Shown: positions 52,284 to 60,122 of the stretch, piece after piece
Numbering within the stretch: position 1 is the stretch's first letter
How the letters are laid out: the number at the start of each line of letters is the position of its first letter
Assembly (NCBI RefSeq): GCF_037076345.1
Contig: NZ_AP024702.1
Span: forward strand, 1,860,001-1,924,000
Direction of reading: 5' to 3'
DNA from: Haloferula helveola
GTDB taxonomy: Bacteria; Verrucomicrobiota; Verrucomicrobiia; Verrucomicrobiales; Akkermansiaceae
DNA length: 64,000 nt
Position numbers and translations under genes: made by a program
Notes under the pieces: model-generated
What the model was told of the DNA's origin: nothing
What the model saw: only the letters and a program-made list of their open reading frames with translations
Databases searched by the model: none

Positions 52284-55094
52284 ATGAGTTTCAGCCTGAC
52301 CCTTGCCTCCGCACTCGCCCTTGCAAACGGCATCATCCGCATCGGGCGGGAGATCGACCTCATCGCCGCCGCCAAGGTCGCCCGGGAGGACGCGCTCTCC
52401 CTCCCGATTCCGACAGCGACCAACGTCACGCCGGCGAACGTGCAGGAGTTCCTCGATTTCCTCGTTGAAGACGAGGACCTTCACGACCTCGGAACGAAAC
52501 AGGATCGCGAAGACATCCGCGAGCTCGTGAAAGCGGAGAACGGGTTCTCGGGCGAGGAACTCGTTACGGCCTACAAACGCCACTACGCTGTCTTCGCACT
52601 GATGCTTCGGCATCGGTGGCAAGCCCGCCTCGATGATCCCGGGGACGCGAGAGCGATCGTCGTCGGCAACCTGACTTCGGAGGACCAGGGCTACATCGAC
52701 TGGGTGCGCAAGCATCATCCGGCATGGATCAATGAGCCCGAGAGCATGCGAGCCGTTTTCCGCCTCAGCGCAACCGGCGGCGACTCCGTCGACAGGAACA
52801 AGGAAACGGTCTGGAGACTGACGAAGCTTCTGCTCGATCTCCTCGCGGATTTCGGGGCCAGCAATGCCGGACTGATTACCAAAGACGCGAAGCTTCAGGT
52901 GATTGTGGAGAAGGTTTTGGTCAGTTTCGGAGATGCCAATGTACACGAAGGCAATCTGAGCGCCAAAGACGTGCTCCGGGTTGGATTCAGCTCCACTCTC
53001 TCCGGAGTGCTGGATGCACGGGACGCGCTGGACCTCGACAATGCCTGGCTTGAAGAATTTCTGGGTGCGGTTGCATCACTCAGGGACGAGCTGGACGGCG
53101 ACGAAGGGATCGGCTTCGACACTTTCGTCCTGAGCCTCTTCCAAGGCAAAGGCTATCCCCGTCTGGTGGCCGTGCTTCTCGAGACGGCAGCCGGACAAGC
53201 CGGAGGGGGTGCCGGCGCAGGGCACCGTGCTGAGATCAAGAGGCTCAGTGCCACTTATCTGAAGCAAGTGGCCGGTCTGCTGAAGTCGTGCGAGGACCAG
53301 GGCCAAGGCGCGCTCAGGGATTTCGTCCGCCACCGTTGGGGCGATCTGCTCCGGGGCGCGTTCTCGAGCATCAACACGCATGCGGACGAACTACTCGGCG
53401 GGGCAGGCTCCTCACTGGCGAGCCGAGTGCTCCAAAGCGTGCTGCACCAACTTTCATCAAGTCCTGACTCGGCTTTCCTTCGCAGTGGTTCCTCGGATCT
53501 GGTCGCTTCGCTCGCGGACGCGGCGGTGACCGCCGTGGTGGAGAACAAAGGCCTCATAGAAGCAAAGATCGACGAGCCGTGGTTCAGGGAGTTGGTCGGG
53601 CACGCGGCGACCGTCTTGGGCAACCAAGGGCTTCAAAAGACGCTGACCGCGGATGGTCTCGCGTCACTGACCCGGGAGGTGATCCACACGACAGCACGCG
53701 CGGCTGCTCTCAACCCCTCGCTATTGGACGGCGCCGTCGGCGAAAGCTGGCTCCGCCAGATCGCTCCGGCCATCGTCGTCGCGATCACCGATCCCGGTTT
53801 GCAGAGCACACTGGACGCGGACGGTTTGAAGCGTGTCGCAATCGCGGTGGCCGACGCCGCAGCCTCCGTGTTTGCCAATGATCCGTCGCTCATACAGGAC
53901 GGGATCTCGGAAACTTGGCTCAGTGCGGTGGTCCAAGGCGCAGTCGGTGGCCTTGGAACCAGCGGGGTGGCTGTCCTGCTCGACAAGGAAGGGGCGACCG
54001 CGTGGATCGAGGGAGTGCTCCGCAGTGGCGCCACGGCTTTGTCGGAGGATCCTTCAATGGCCGGCACCATCGACGAGTCATGGCTGCGCCTGCTCGTGCA
54101 GGCAGTCGGCGAGGCAGTGGTTGCCACACCGTCAGGCACCCGCCTCGGATCCGACAACCTGCGGGAGATAGGGGTCCACTACTTCGAAGTGGTCCTCGGT
54201 CACTTCGCCACCAATTCCGCCGAGGTAACCGCGGGCATCGGAGACGGACGGGTCCGGGCAGCCCTTGAGGCATTGCTTGCAGCCGCCTCTTCGGATGACG
54301 TCGTGAATCACTTCACTGCCGAAGGGTTGCGGAGCCTGATCGGTCTGACGATCAGCGAGTTGGCGGATCGCCCGGAGTTCTTCCTCGAGGAAGACGTCCA
54401 TCGGGGCGTCGCCGAGCTTGTAGGTAGAGTGACGAAAGCCGTCGGAGACAGCATACAGTCCAAGATCAGCGCAGAAGCACTCGCAAGCGTAGTACTCAGA
54501 AGCGCGCTGCAGGCGGTAGCTGCCGACCCTTCGATCATCGATCCCGACTATTCGAGAACCATCGCCGCCGTTGCGACCTGTGTCGCAGGCGCGCTGGATG
54601 GAACGCCGTTCTCGGAAGTGACCGTCCGGGCCGTCGCCGAAGCCGCGGCGCTCGACCTCCTCGAAAACCAATCGCTGCTGACTTCGGGGAACGGAAGCGT
54701 GGCGGTCGCCTTGCTCAAGTCGACCATCGATGCCATCCGCGAGACCACCGCCGGGGAGGCCGAACCCGCGCGAATCGCGCGCCGGATCATCGCTCCGATT
54801 CTGCCCGAACTCACGAGCGCGGTAGTCCGGGCAGTCGCCGCCAAGGGGCAGCAGCTCCTGTCGGGTCTCGATCAGGATGCGGCCCGGTCACTCATCGCCC
54901 AATCACTGGGGCCTTTGATCTCAGCGACGTTGTCCGGGATCCTCCGCCGGATTGGAGATGGTTTCTCCTCATCCGACCTTCCGGTGGTTCTGGAAACGGT
55001 CGCGGGCGAGTGGGCCTCCGGCGCCGTCTTCCCGGCGGATGCGCAGGCACTTGTCGCCAAAATCGAAGAACGTCTCGAAATCCTCGCAGCATGA
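52284..55094 (+). CDS. Large tandem helical-repeat protein, unknown function
   Basis: 936 residues from ATG 52284; ATG 52233 (17 codons earlier) is possible. Residues ~1-370 are helical without known motifs. From about 400 to 800 there are some eight repeats of 50-58 residues with the pattern DPSLI-x-x-x-I-x-E-x-WL ... L-x-x-L-x-A-D-GL-x-x-x-x-x-V-x-x-A-x-x-A-L-A-x, for example NPSLLDGAVGESWLRQIAP followed by LDADGLKRVAIAVADAA. Later units are more degenerate. It has no signal peptide, no transmembrane helix and almost no cysteine. Such solenoid repeats usually bind protein or form filaments. It sits 87 bp after the muralytic gene and 22 bp before the lipoprotein gene. Confidence 0.75.
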   Translation: MSFSLTLASALALANGIIRIGREIDLIAAAKVAREDALSLPIPTATNVTPANVQEFLDFLVEDEDLHDLGTKQDREDIRELVKAENGFSGEELVTAYKRHYAVFALMLRHRWQARLDDPGDARAIVVGNLTSEDQGYIDWVRKHHPAWINEPESMRAVFRLSATGGDSVDRNKETVWRLTKLLLDLLADFGASNAGLITKDAKLQVIVEKVLVSFGDANVHEGNLSAKDVLRVGFSSTLSGVLDARDALDLDNAWLEEFLGAVASLRDELDGDEGIGFDTFVLSLFQGKGYPRLVAVLLETAAGQAGGGAGAGHRAEIKRLSATYLKQVAGLLKSCEDQGQGALRDFVRHRWGDLLRGAFSSINTHADELLGGAGSSLASRVLQSVLHQLSSSPDSAFLRSGSSDLVASLADAAVTAVVENKGLIEAKIDEPWFRELVGHAATVLGNQGLQKTLTADGLASLTREVIHTTARAAALNPSLLDGAVGESWLRQIAPAIVVAITDPGLQSTLDADGLKRVAIAVADAAASVFANDPSLIQDGISETWLSAVVQGAVGGLGTSGVAVLLDKEGATAWIEGVLRSGATALSEDPSMAGTIDESWLRLLVQAVGEAVVATPSGTRLGSDNLREIGVHYFEVVLGHFATNSAEVTAGIGDGRVRAALEALLAAASSDDVVNHFTAEGLRSLIGLTISELADRPEFFLEEDVHRGVAELVGRVTKAVGDSIQSKISAEALASVVLRSALQAVAADPSIIDPDYSRTIAAVATCVAGALDGTPFSEVTVRAVAEAAALDLLENQSLLTSGNGSVAVALLKSTIDAIRETTAGEAEPARIARRIIAPILPELTSAVVRAVAAKGQQLLSGLDQDAARSLIAQSLGPLISATLSGILRRIGDGFSSSDLPVVLETVAGEWASGAVFPADAQALVAKIEERLEILAA

Positions 55095-55116
55095 GAGGGC
55101 AATCCATCAGCCGACC

Positions 55117-55977
55117 ATGAAACGAATCCTTTCCACACGTCATCTCCTCGGGATTGTGGCGACCGCCGCCCTGGCCGTCCAGGGGTGTGCCACGCAAACC
55201 GACGTCAAACGCATTGTAGCCGAAGCGAACGCGGCAAACATTGCCTCGGTCGAAACGCTAACCGGCCAGCCCTACTTCCCGGTCGCTGGCAAGGCGGAGG
55301 GCGATAAAACCGCGGCATCGATCGCTGGAAGGCAGGAAGATGCCGAGTTCCGCTTGAGGCGGATGATCGCCTCACAACCCGACCCCGCTATCAGCGGCCC
55401 CCTGCAGTTCCGGCTCGCAATCCTCCATACGGTCCGAAAGGAGCCGATCAGTGCCCGCGCCGCTTGGAACTCCGTCCCGCTCGGAACCCTCGACAGTCGG
55501 GACCGCATTCTCTACCGGTCAAGGGAGCCGCTCGTGCTCTGGTATCAGGCATGTGACAAACCCACGGCGCTGAAAGCGGCTTCCGACTCGATCATTGGCA
55601 GTCCGCCGATCGCTCCGTCCGAATCCGGTTTCGATTCGACCTACCTCGGCATGCTCGACGCAGGAGTCGGCGACGCGATCCGCGACAGGAATTCGGGGCT
55701 CGCATTCTATCTCTCCACGATCTTCGCGGACATGACGGTGCAACTCTTTGAGTCCGATCGACACCCGCAAGCCGATGCGCGCTGGGTCGAAACCTTCCAA
55801 CGGGCCAACTCCAGGATGCTACAAGTCCACCGGATGCCCGAAACCCGCAACCTACAACCCGGCACACCTGAAGCGGAATACCGGCGATTCCACATGGACC
55901 GGGTCGGCCGACGCCTTTTGGGAAACAAGCACCGCTTGGGAATCGATATCGGCTGGACCGACTCCGACAAATTGTGA
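55117..55977 (+). CDS. Lipoprotein of unknown function
   Basis: 286 residues from ATG 55117, chosen over 54952 because it starts a lipoprotein signal, MKRILSTRHLLGIVATAALAVQGC, with a lipobox-like sequence ending in Cys 24; the upstream frame overlaps the helical-repeat gene. The mature part is helical (AEFRLRRMIASQPDPAISGPLQFRLAILHTVRKEPISARAAW), suggestive of TPR-like packing, but no family is recognised. It lies between the solenoid protein and a membrane protein in the cassette operon and is probably an envelope component of the same system. Confidence 0.72.
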   Translation: MKRILSTRHLLGIVATAALAVQGCATQTDVKRIVAEANAANIASVETLTGQPYFPVAGKAEGDKTAASIAGRQEDAEFRLRRMIASQPDPAISGPLQFRLAILHTVRKEPISARAAWNSVPLGTLDSRDRILYRSREPLVLWYQACDKPTALKAASDSIIGSPPIAPSESGFDSTYLGMLDAGVGDAIRDRNSGLAFYLSTIFADMTVQLFESDRHPQADARWVETFQRANSRMLQVHRMPETRNLQPGTPEAEYRRFHMDRVGRRLLGNKHRLGIDIGWTDSDKL

Positions 55978-56067
55978 TCGTGGCACACACCGAAAGAATC
56001 GGTCCAAGCGACTCCAGGCGGCTCCAAATCCGCACCGACGCATCAATCCCTCCAACCTACCCCGACC

Positions 56068-56949
56068 ATGCCCAAGACACCGAAACCCCCTCCCCCCGAT
56101 CCCTCTCCTGAACCCCGCGACGAGAGCCGCTTCTGGAAAGGGACCGACCCGCTCCTGATCACGGGGTGGATGGTCATGTTCTATCTGTTCTTCGTCGGAC
56201 TCGTTTCCGCGATTCTCGTGACGATCAATTTCCCGGGCCCTGCGGTCACAGACGGAGAGGACGCCAAAGTACTCAACAAGAGCTTTCACTTCCTCGTCCA
56301 CAAGGCGCCCTTGCAATCCAACGGAACGCTGTTCCTTTTCCTCGCGTTCTTTTCCGGTGTTGCCGGGAGCTTCATTCACGCAGCCCAGTCGCTGGCCAGC
56401 TATCTGGGGAACGAGTCCTTCAAGCGATCCTGGATTCCCTGGTATCTGCTCCGGCCGTGGATCGGTGGAGCACTCGGCTTCGCGGTGTTCGTCGTGTTCA
56501 GTGCCGGACTGGTCGGTGCCAGCGCGATGTCGGATGGCGCGATCAACCACTATGGCATCATCGCGCTCGGTTTTCTGGGCGGCTGGTTCTCCAAGACAAC
56601 CAGCGACAAGCTGCAGGAGGTTTTCGAGACGCTCTTCAAGACCAACGCCGATGCGCAGAGGAATGACAAGTTGGACAACGTGCAGCCCGAGATCGAGAGT
56701 TGCGATCCCTTGCCGGTGCCGAAGAACGCCACGAAATTGCGGATCAAGGGCCGGGGTTTTCAGGAAGGAGCCAAGGCGATCATCGACGGCAAGGAACTGA
56801 CGATCAGCTTCTTTTCCGATGACAAGTTGACGATCGAACTGAGCAACCTCGACCGACCCGCCAGCCCGAAAACCCTACATCTTCACATCGAGAACCCGAA
56901 GGGCTCGGAACGACTCTCAAAGCCGTTCAAGATTCCCTTCGAGGCGTAG
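56068..56949 (+). CDS. Four-helix membrane protein with C-terminal TIG-like domain
   Basis: 293 residues. A proline-rich start (MPKTPKPPPPDPSPEPRDES) precedes TM1 (LLITGWMVMFYLFFVGLVSAILV, ~29-51), a soluble loop, TM2 (LFLFLAFFSGVAGSFIHAA, ~87-106), TM3 (WIGGALGFAVFVVFSAGLVGA, ~131-151) and TM4 (HYGIIALGFLGGWFS). The C-terminal ~85 residues (VPKNATKLRIKGRGFQEGAKAIIDGKELTISFFSDDKLTIELSNLD) have the strand pattern of an IPT/TIG beta domain. It is probably an inner-membrane partner in the cassette, perhaps a channel or an anchor; no known effector family is recognised. Confidence 0.72.
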   Translation: MPKTPKPPPPDPSPEPRDESRFWKGTDPLLITGWMVMFYLFFVGLVSAILVTINFPGPAVTDGEDAKVLNKSFHFLVHKAPLQSNGTLFLFLAFFSGVAGSFIHAAQSLASYLGNESFKRSWIPWYLLRPWIGGALGFAVFVVFSAGLVGASAMSDGAINHYGIIALGFLGGWFSKTTSDKLQEVFETLFKTNADAQRNDKLDNVQPEIESCDPLPVPKNATKLRIKGRGFQEGAKAIIDGKELTISFFSDDKLTIELSNLDRPASPKTLHLHIENPKGSERLSKPFKIPFEA

Positions 56950-57001
56950 CCTGCTCCGGACGACACCCCGAATTGCACCCCTCCCGGATTTCCGACGACC
57001 G

Positions 57002-59275
57002 ATGAGACGACGTACCCCCGTCCGCATCTATGTGCTCTGGCACAAAAGTTTCGCGGAGGGACTCCCTTTGGCGAGGCACATCTATCACTGGTTCCGGTTG
57101 CCAAGTGGGGAAGGAATTCCCGTCTACTTCAGGTGCGCGGAGAATCCGTTCGGTGAGAGTTTCCCTGAAATCCGGGAGGAGGACTGCGACCACAACATCA
57201 TTATCCCGCTGGTAGAGCCCAACATGGTGGCCTCCATGCCTTGGCGAAGGAAGATCGAGAAGCTGGCCAACACCGCCAGCGACTCGGAGGCGGGGGACTG
57301 GCAGGGAGCCCGCTGCCACCTCCTCCCGATCGCCCTGCATGACACCGCCTATCAAATGCCGTCAGCGGTCCGGCGCCTGAACTTCATCCGCAAGGTGGGG
57401 CCCTCAGGAAACGCACCGGACGAGGTGCTGATGAGCCGCTTGACCGAGGCGCTTTGCCTCCTGCTACGGGGGATCGCCAGCCCGGGCGTCACTGATCCGA
57501 TCAAGATATTCCTCAGTCACGCCAAAGCCGACGGCACGGATGTCCCGAAAGAGATCAAGAGCTTCATCCAGAACGAAACCCAGGCGCATACCTTCTTCGA
57601 CGAGAACGATATCGCGTATGGCCATGACTTCGCCAAGGTCATCGAGAAAGCTCTCCAGACCGAGTCAGCCGGCCTTCTGGTCGTGCAGGGCGACCATTAC
57701 GCCGACCGCCCGTGGTGCCGGAAGGAGATCCGGGACTTTCTGGAGCCGAGGAGGATTTCGGAATCAGGAGAAGAAGCAGGCCGTCCCGCATTGTTCTCCG
57801 TGATGCCCTCGGTCGTGGTGAGCAATTTCGAAGGCAACAAGGTCGCGCGGACGATACCGGAGCTCGGTCATGCGCCATCGGTGCAGTGGAAACCGCAGGC
57901 CGCCCGGTCCGCCGTCGTGACCCTGTTACGGGAGATCCTCTTTTCCAATTTCTACCGCCTTCTGGCGCGCCGGGAGCGGTCCGGTTTCCCGGACAGCGAC
58001 GGTCCACGCAGGCTCCTCGTCAACCGTCCGCCCGATCCGGTAATGGTCGAGCAACTCCTGCAGTTGGCCAAGGTGGATCGCAACCACCCGAAGGGAGTGA
58101 CCATCCATCATCCCGGTCACGGGCTCACGAGCGTCGAGCTTGAGGGACTGCAGGCGCTGTATGGAAACTTCGGTTTCCATGCCTTCGGCGCACGAATCGA
58201 GGAACCGGCATCCGTCGGCGGCGGTAACGATTCCGGGAAGGCCGGAGTCTTCGCAGGCAGGGTCCTCGCGATCTCGGCAGGCAATGCCTGCGATATCCTG
58301 AAGTCCGGGTTCAGCGACGACCACACCGTGGAGCTGCTGACCGCCATCCTGCATCCACTCTTCAAGAAAGACATATCCCTGCTCTACGGAGGAGGGCTCC
58401 CGAAGTGGGATGACCCCGATAAGCCGTGGATCTCGAAGGTGAACTATACCCACACTTTCCTCGGTCTGTTGCTCGCGGAACGCGACAAGACCGATGGAAA
58501 TCCATCCGGTGAACCAGGACTGAAGGCAGACACCCTTCCTTCCCGACTCTTCAATCTCAGTGCTTGGCCGCACTCCCTCGATTTCACCATCGAAGACGAG
58601 GCGCGCTGGGTGAACACATGCTCGTTTCTTTGCGTTACCCAAGGAATGGCAGGCATTCCGGCCGACGAAATTCTGGGGCCGGAGCACGTCGAGGAGGAAC
58701 ATCGGCGACAGAAGATCCTGAACACCGCGGTTTGTCTCACCGCGATGCGCCGCAGGCGCTGCGGTGATTTCACCTGTGACACCCCCGAACGGGAGAACTT
58801 CGAGTTCCAGCCGATTGCTCACCTCTTTGTCGGAGGCAAGCTCCGCAGGTATTCGGGAATGATTCCCGGTGTTTGGGAGGAGATGCTCCATGCCTACCTG
58901 GCGGAGCGCCCCTGCTTTGTCGTTCGAGCCACCCGCGGCGCGGCCGGGCGTCTTGGGGAGTGGTTGCTCAATCCACCCGTCGACCGCCCCGTCGAGCTCA
59001 GCGTCGCCTATCAGGCGCGCCAGTCTGGGGATCCGGAAGTCTACCGCTGGCTCGCTGACCAATTGGACGATGCCTCTGACCGCCTTGGTCCCACGCAGGC
59101 TTTTGACCAGCTGTGGCAATTGATTCAGGCGCGCCACGACTCCTCCTTGTCTGAGGTCCTTCGAAACAAACTCAGCGACGAAGAGAATGAGGATCTACTC
59201 AGATCCGGTGACTTTGGCGAGATCGCCAGATTGATTGGCAAAGGCTTGGAAAGGCTGGCCGAGCCCGGAAGATAA
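57002..59275 (+). CDS. TIR-TIR-SLOG-like signalling protein
   Basis: 757 residues. Residues ~7-105 are a TIR-like fold lacking the catalytic Glu pattern (RIYVLWHKSFAEGLPLARHIYHWF ... CDHNIIIPLVEPNM). Residues ~165-290 are a full TIR: PIKIFLSHAKADG, TFFDENDIAYGHDFAKVIEKAL, LLVVQGDHYADRPWCRKEIRDF, with Glu near 241 where TIR NADases carry the catalytic Glu. From ~330 the sequence is Rossmann-like with SLOG features: ISLLYGGGLPKWDD (~460) and IAHLFVGGKLRRYSGMIPGVWEEMLHAYLAERPCFVVRATRGAAGRL (~605-650), like the G-x-x-PG-x-x-EE and GG-FGGaa motifs of nucleotide-sensing SLOG domains. This suggests NAD-derived signal production and sensing in one chain. Confidence 0.8.
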   Translation: MRRRTPVRIYVLWHKSFAEGLPLARHIYHWFRLPSGEGIPVYFRCAENPFGESFPEIREEDCDHNIIIPLVEPNMVASMPWRRKIEKLANTASDSEAGDWQGARCHLLPIALHDTAYQMPSAVRRLNFIRKVGPSGNAPDEVLMSRLTEALCLLLRGIASPGVTDPIKIFLSHAKADGTDVPKEIKSFIQNETQAHTFFDENDIAYGHDFAKVIEKALQTESAGLLVVQGDHYADRPWCRKEIRDFLEPRRISESGEEAGRPALFSVMPSVVVSNFEGNKVARTIPELGHAPSVQWKPQAARSAVVTLLREILFSNFYRLLARRERSGFPDSDGPRRLLVNRPPDPVMVEQLLQLAKVDRNHPKGVTIHHPGHGLTSVELEGLQALYGNFGFHAFGARIEEPASVGGGNDSGKAGVFAGRVLAISAGNACDILKSGFSDDHTVELLTAILHPLFKKDISLLYGGGLPKWDDPDKPWISKVNYTHTFLGLLLAERDKTDGNPSGEPGLKADTLPSRLFNLSAWPHSLDFTIEDEARWVNTCSFLCVTQGMAGIPADEILGPEHVEEEHRRQKILNTAVCLTAMRRRRCGDFTCDTPERENFEFQPIAHLFVGGKLRRYSGMIPGVWEEMLHAYLAERPCFVVRATRGAAGRLGEWLLNPPVDRPVELSVAYQARQSGDPEVYRWLADQLDDASDRLGPTQAFDQLWQLIQARHDSSLSEVLRNKLSDEENEDLLRSGDFGEIARLIGKGLERLAEPGR

Positions 59276-59323
59276 GACATACGGGCTTAACCGTTTGTTC
59301 CCTACACCGGCCCAAGACGGGAT

Positions 59324-59339
59324 CTCGGACTAGACCGAG
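59324..59339 (+). terminator. Small hairpin after the cassette operon
   Basis: CTCGG, ACTAGA, CCGAG about 50 nt past the last stop codon; a weaker ACGG/CCGT fold-back precedes it at 59281-59294. No long U tract. Confidence 0.3.
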
Positions 59340-59354
59340 TCGCCGATTAGATCC

Positions 59355-59419
59355 AGGGCTTCACGCCCGCGACCATCCCCGGATTCGCCACGCAGGCAAG
59401 CGTCGAGCCGAGCGGTCAG
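59355..59419. repeat. 65-bp direct repeat, right copy (cassette boundary)
   Basis: Same orientation as 50472-50536. On the minus strand it runs from the stop codon of the zinc-ribbon gene to ATG GTC GCG GGC GTG AAG CCC; beyond it the frame reads only Trp, Ile, stop. It is thus a truncated 5' end of the spermidine-synthase-like gene. Confidence 0.92.
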
Positions 59420-59940
59420 CTCCGCGCGAAATAGGCCCGGGTGTCGCTGCGGAGGCACACGATCAGGCCGGCCACCGCGAACAGATTCAGGTGCAGCAGT
59501 CCCAGACCGGTCAGAACCCAAGCGAAGATGTAGGCCCATCCTTTTCCGCGAAGCAGGCCCGTTCCGGCGATGGCATGGGCCACGGCATAGAGCAGCATGC
59601 CGCCGAACATCAGAACCTTCAGTGCCTGAATCATCCCGCGATCCCGATCGATGTACTCAGGATGATTGGTGAATTCCTCGGGCGGAATGGTGAACCCGAA
59701 CAATGCGAACAGAATGAAGGGCGCCGCGCCGATGAGGTAATACCACGCGAGAAACCGGACACCGCCGGGCGGGCGGGCGGCAACGGGCTGGGGCGTCGCT
59801 TCCTCGTCGGAAACCTGCGGTTCGCCCGGCACCGTCAGCATGAACTGGCAGTTGGGACACGCCACCTCACGACCGAACCACTCGGGACCGGCCGATACGT
59901 GTTGGTCGCAGTTCGGGCAGGCGAATTTGATCTCACTCAT
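59416..59940 (-). CDS. Zinc-ribbon membrane protein, unknown function
   Basis: 174 residues. The N-terminus carries two CPNC motifs (FACPNCDQHVSAGPEWFGREVACPNCQF), a small zinc ribbon of the kind common in PVC bacteria, followed by an acidic/proline linker and about three hydrophobic segments (FLAWYYLIGAAPFILFALFGF, LKVLMFGGMLLYAVAHAIAG, AYIFAWVLTGLGLLHLNLFAVAGLIVCL). Its stop codon lies within the right cassette repeat. Before insertion it was probably the first gene of an operon with the spermidine-synthase-like gene. It is divergent from the POTRA protein gene. Confidence 0.8.
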   Translation of the reverse strand: MSEIKFACPNCDQHVSAGPEWFGREVACPNCQFMLTVPGEPQVSDEEATPQPVAARPPGGVRFLAWYYLIGAAPFILFALFGFTIPPEEFTNHPEYIDRDRGMIQALKVLMFGGMLLYAVAHAIAGTGLLRGKGWAYIFAWVLTGLGLLHLNLFAVAGLIVCLRSDTRAYFARS

Positions 59941-60122
59941 GATACCAGGAAAGCGAACTCGGCGGACTGCAACGGGTCAGCACCGGGGTTGCCCGAATTG
60001 AGCAGGATACGCCACCGCACGGCAACGATATCCCGGCCGGAGCCGCCAACTTCTTCCTCCCCCCGGCTCATGAGCCGGTGTAAGGAGTTCGGCTACCCTT
60101 TCCACCCCTAGCCCCCGTCTTC

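Larger units (their letters stand above)
50472..59419. mobile_element. Putative integrated cassette (~8.9 kb) bounded by 65-bp direct repeats
   Basis: Five plus-strand genes lie between the two 65-bp repeats, while the flanking genes are both on the minus strand. Removing one repeat and the enclosed 8,883 bp joins the zinc-ribbon gene to the spermidine-synthase-like gene with a 39-bp gap. No integrase, transposase or recombinase is inside, so mobilisation would depend on host or other machinery, or on homologous recombination. Confidence 0.7.

Noticed and set aside
54952-55116. Longer N-terminus for the cassette lipoprotein
   Set aside because: It overlaps the helical-repeat gene and would bury the lipoprotein signal starting at 55117.
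50472-59419. Prophage
   Set aside because: Only an endolysin-like enzyme is phage-like; no capsid, tail, terminase, portal or integrase gene is present.
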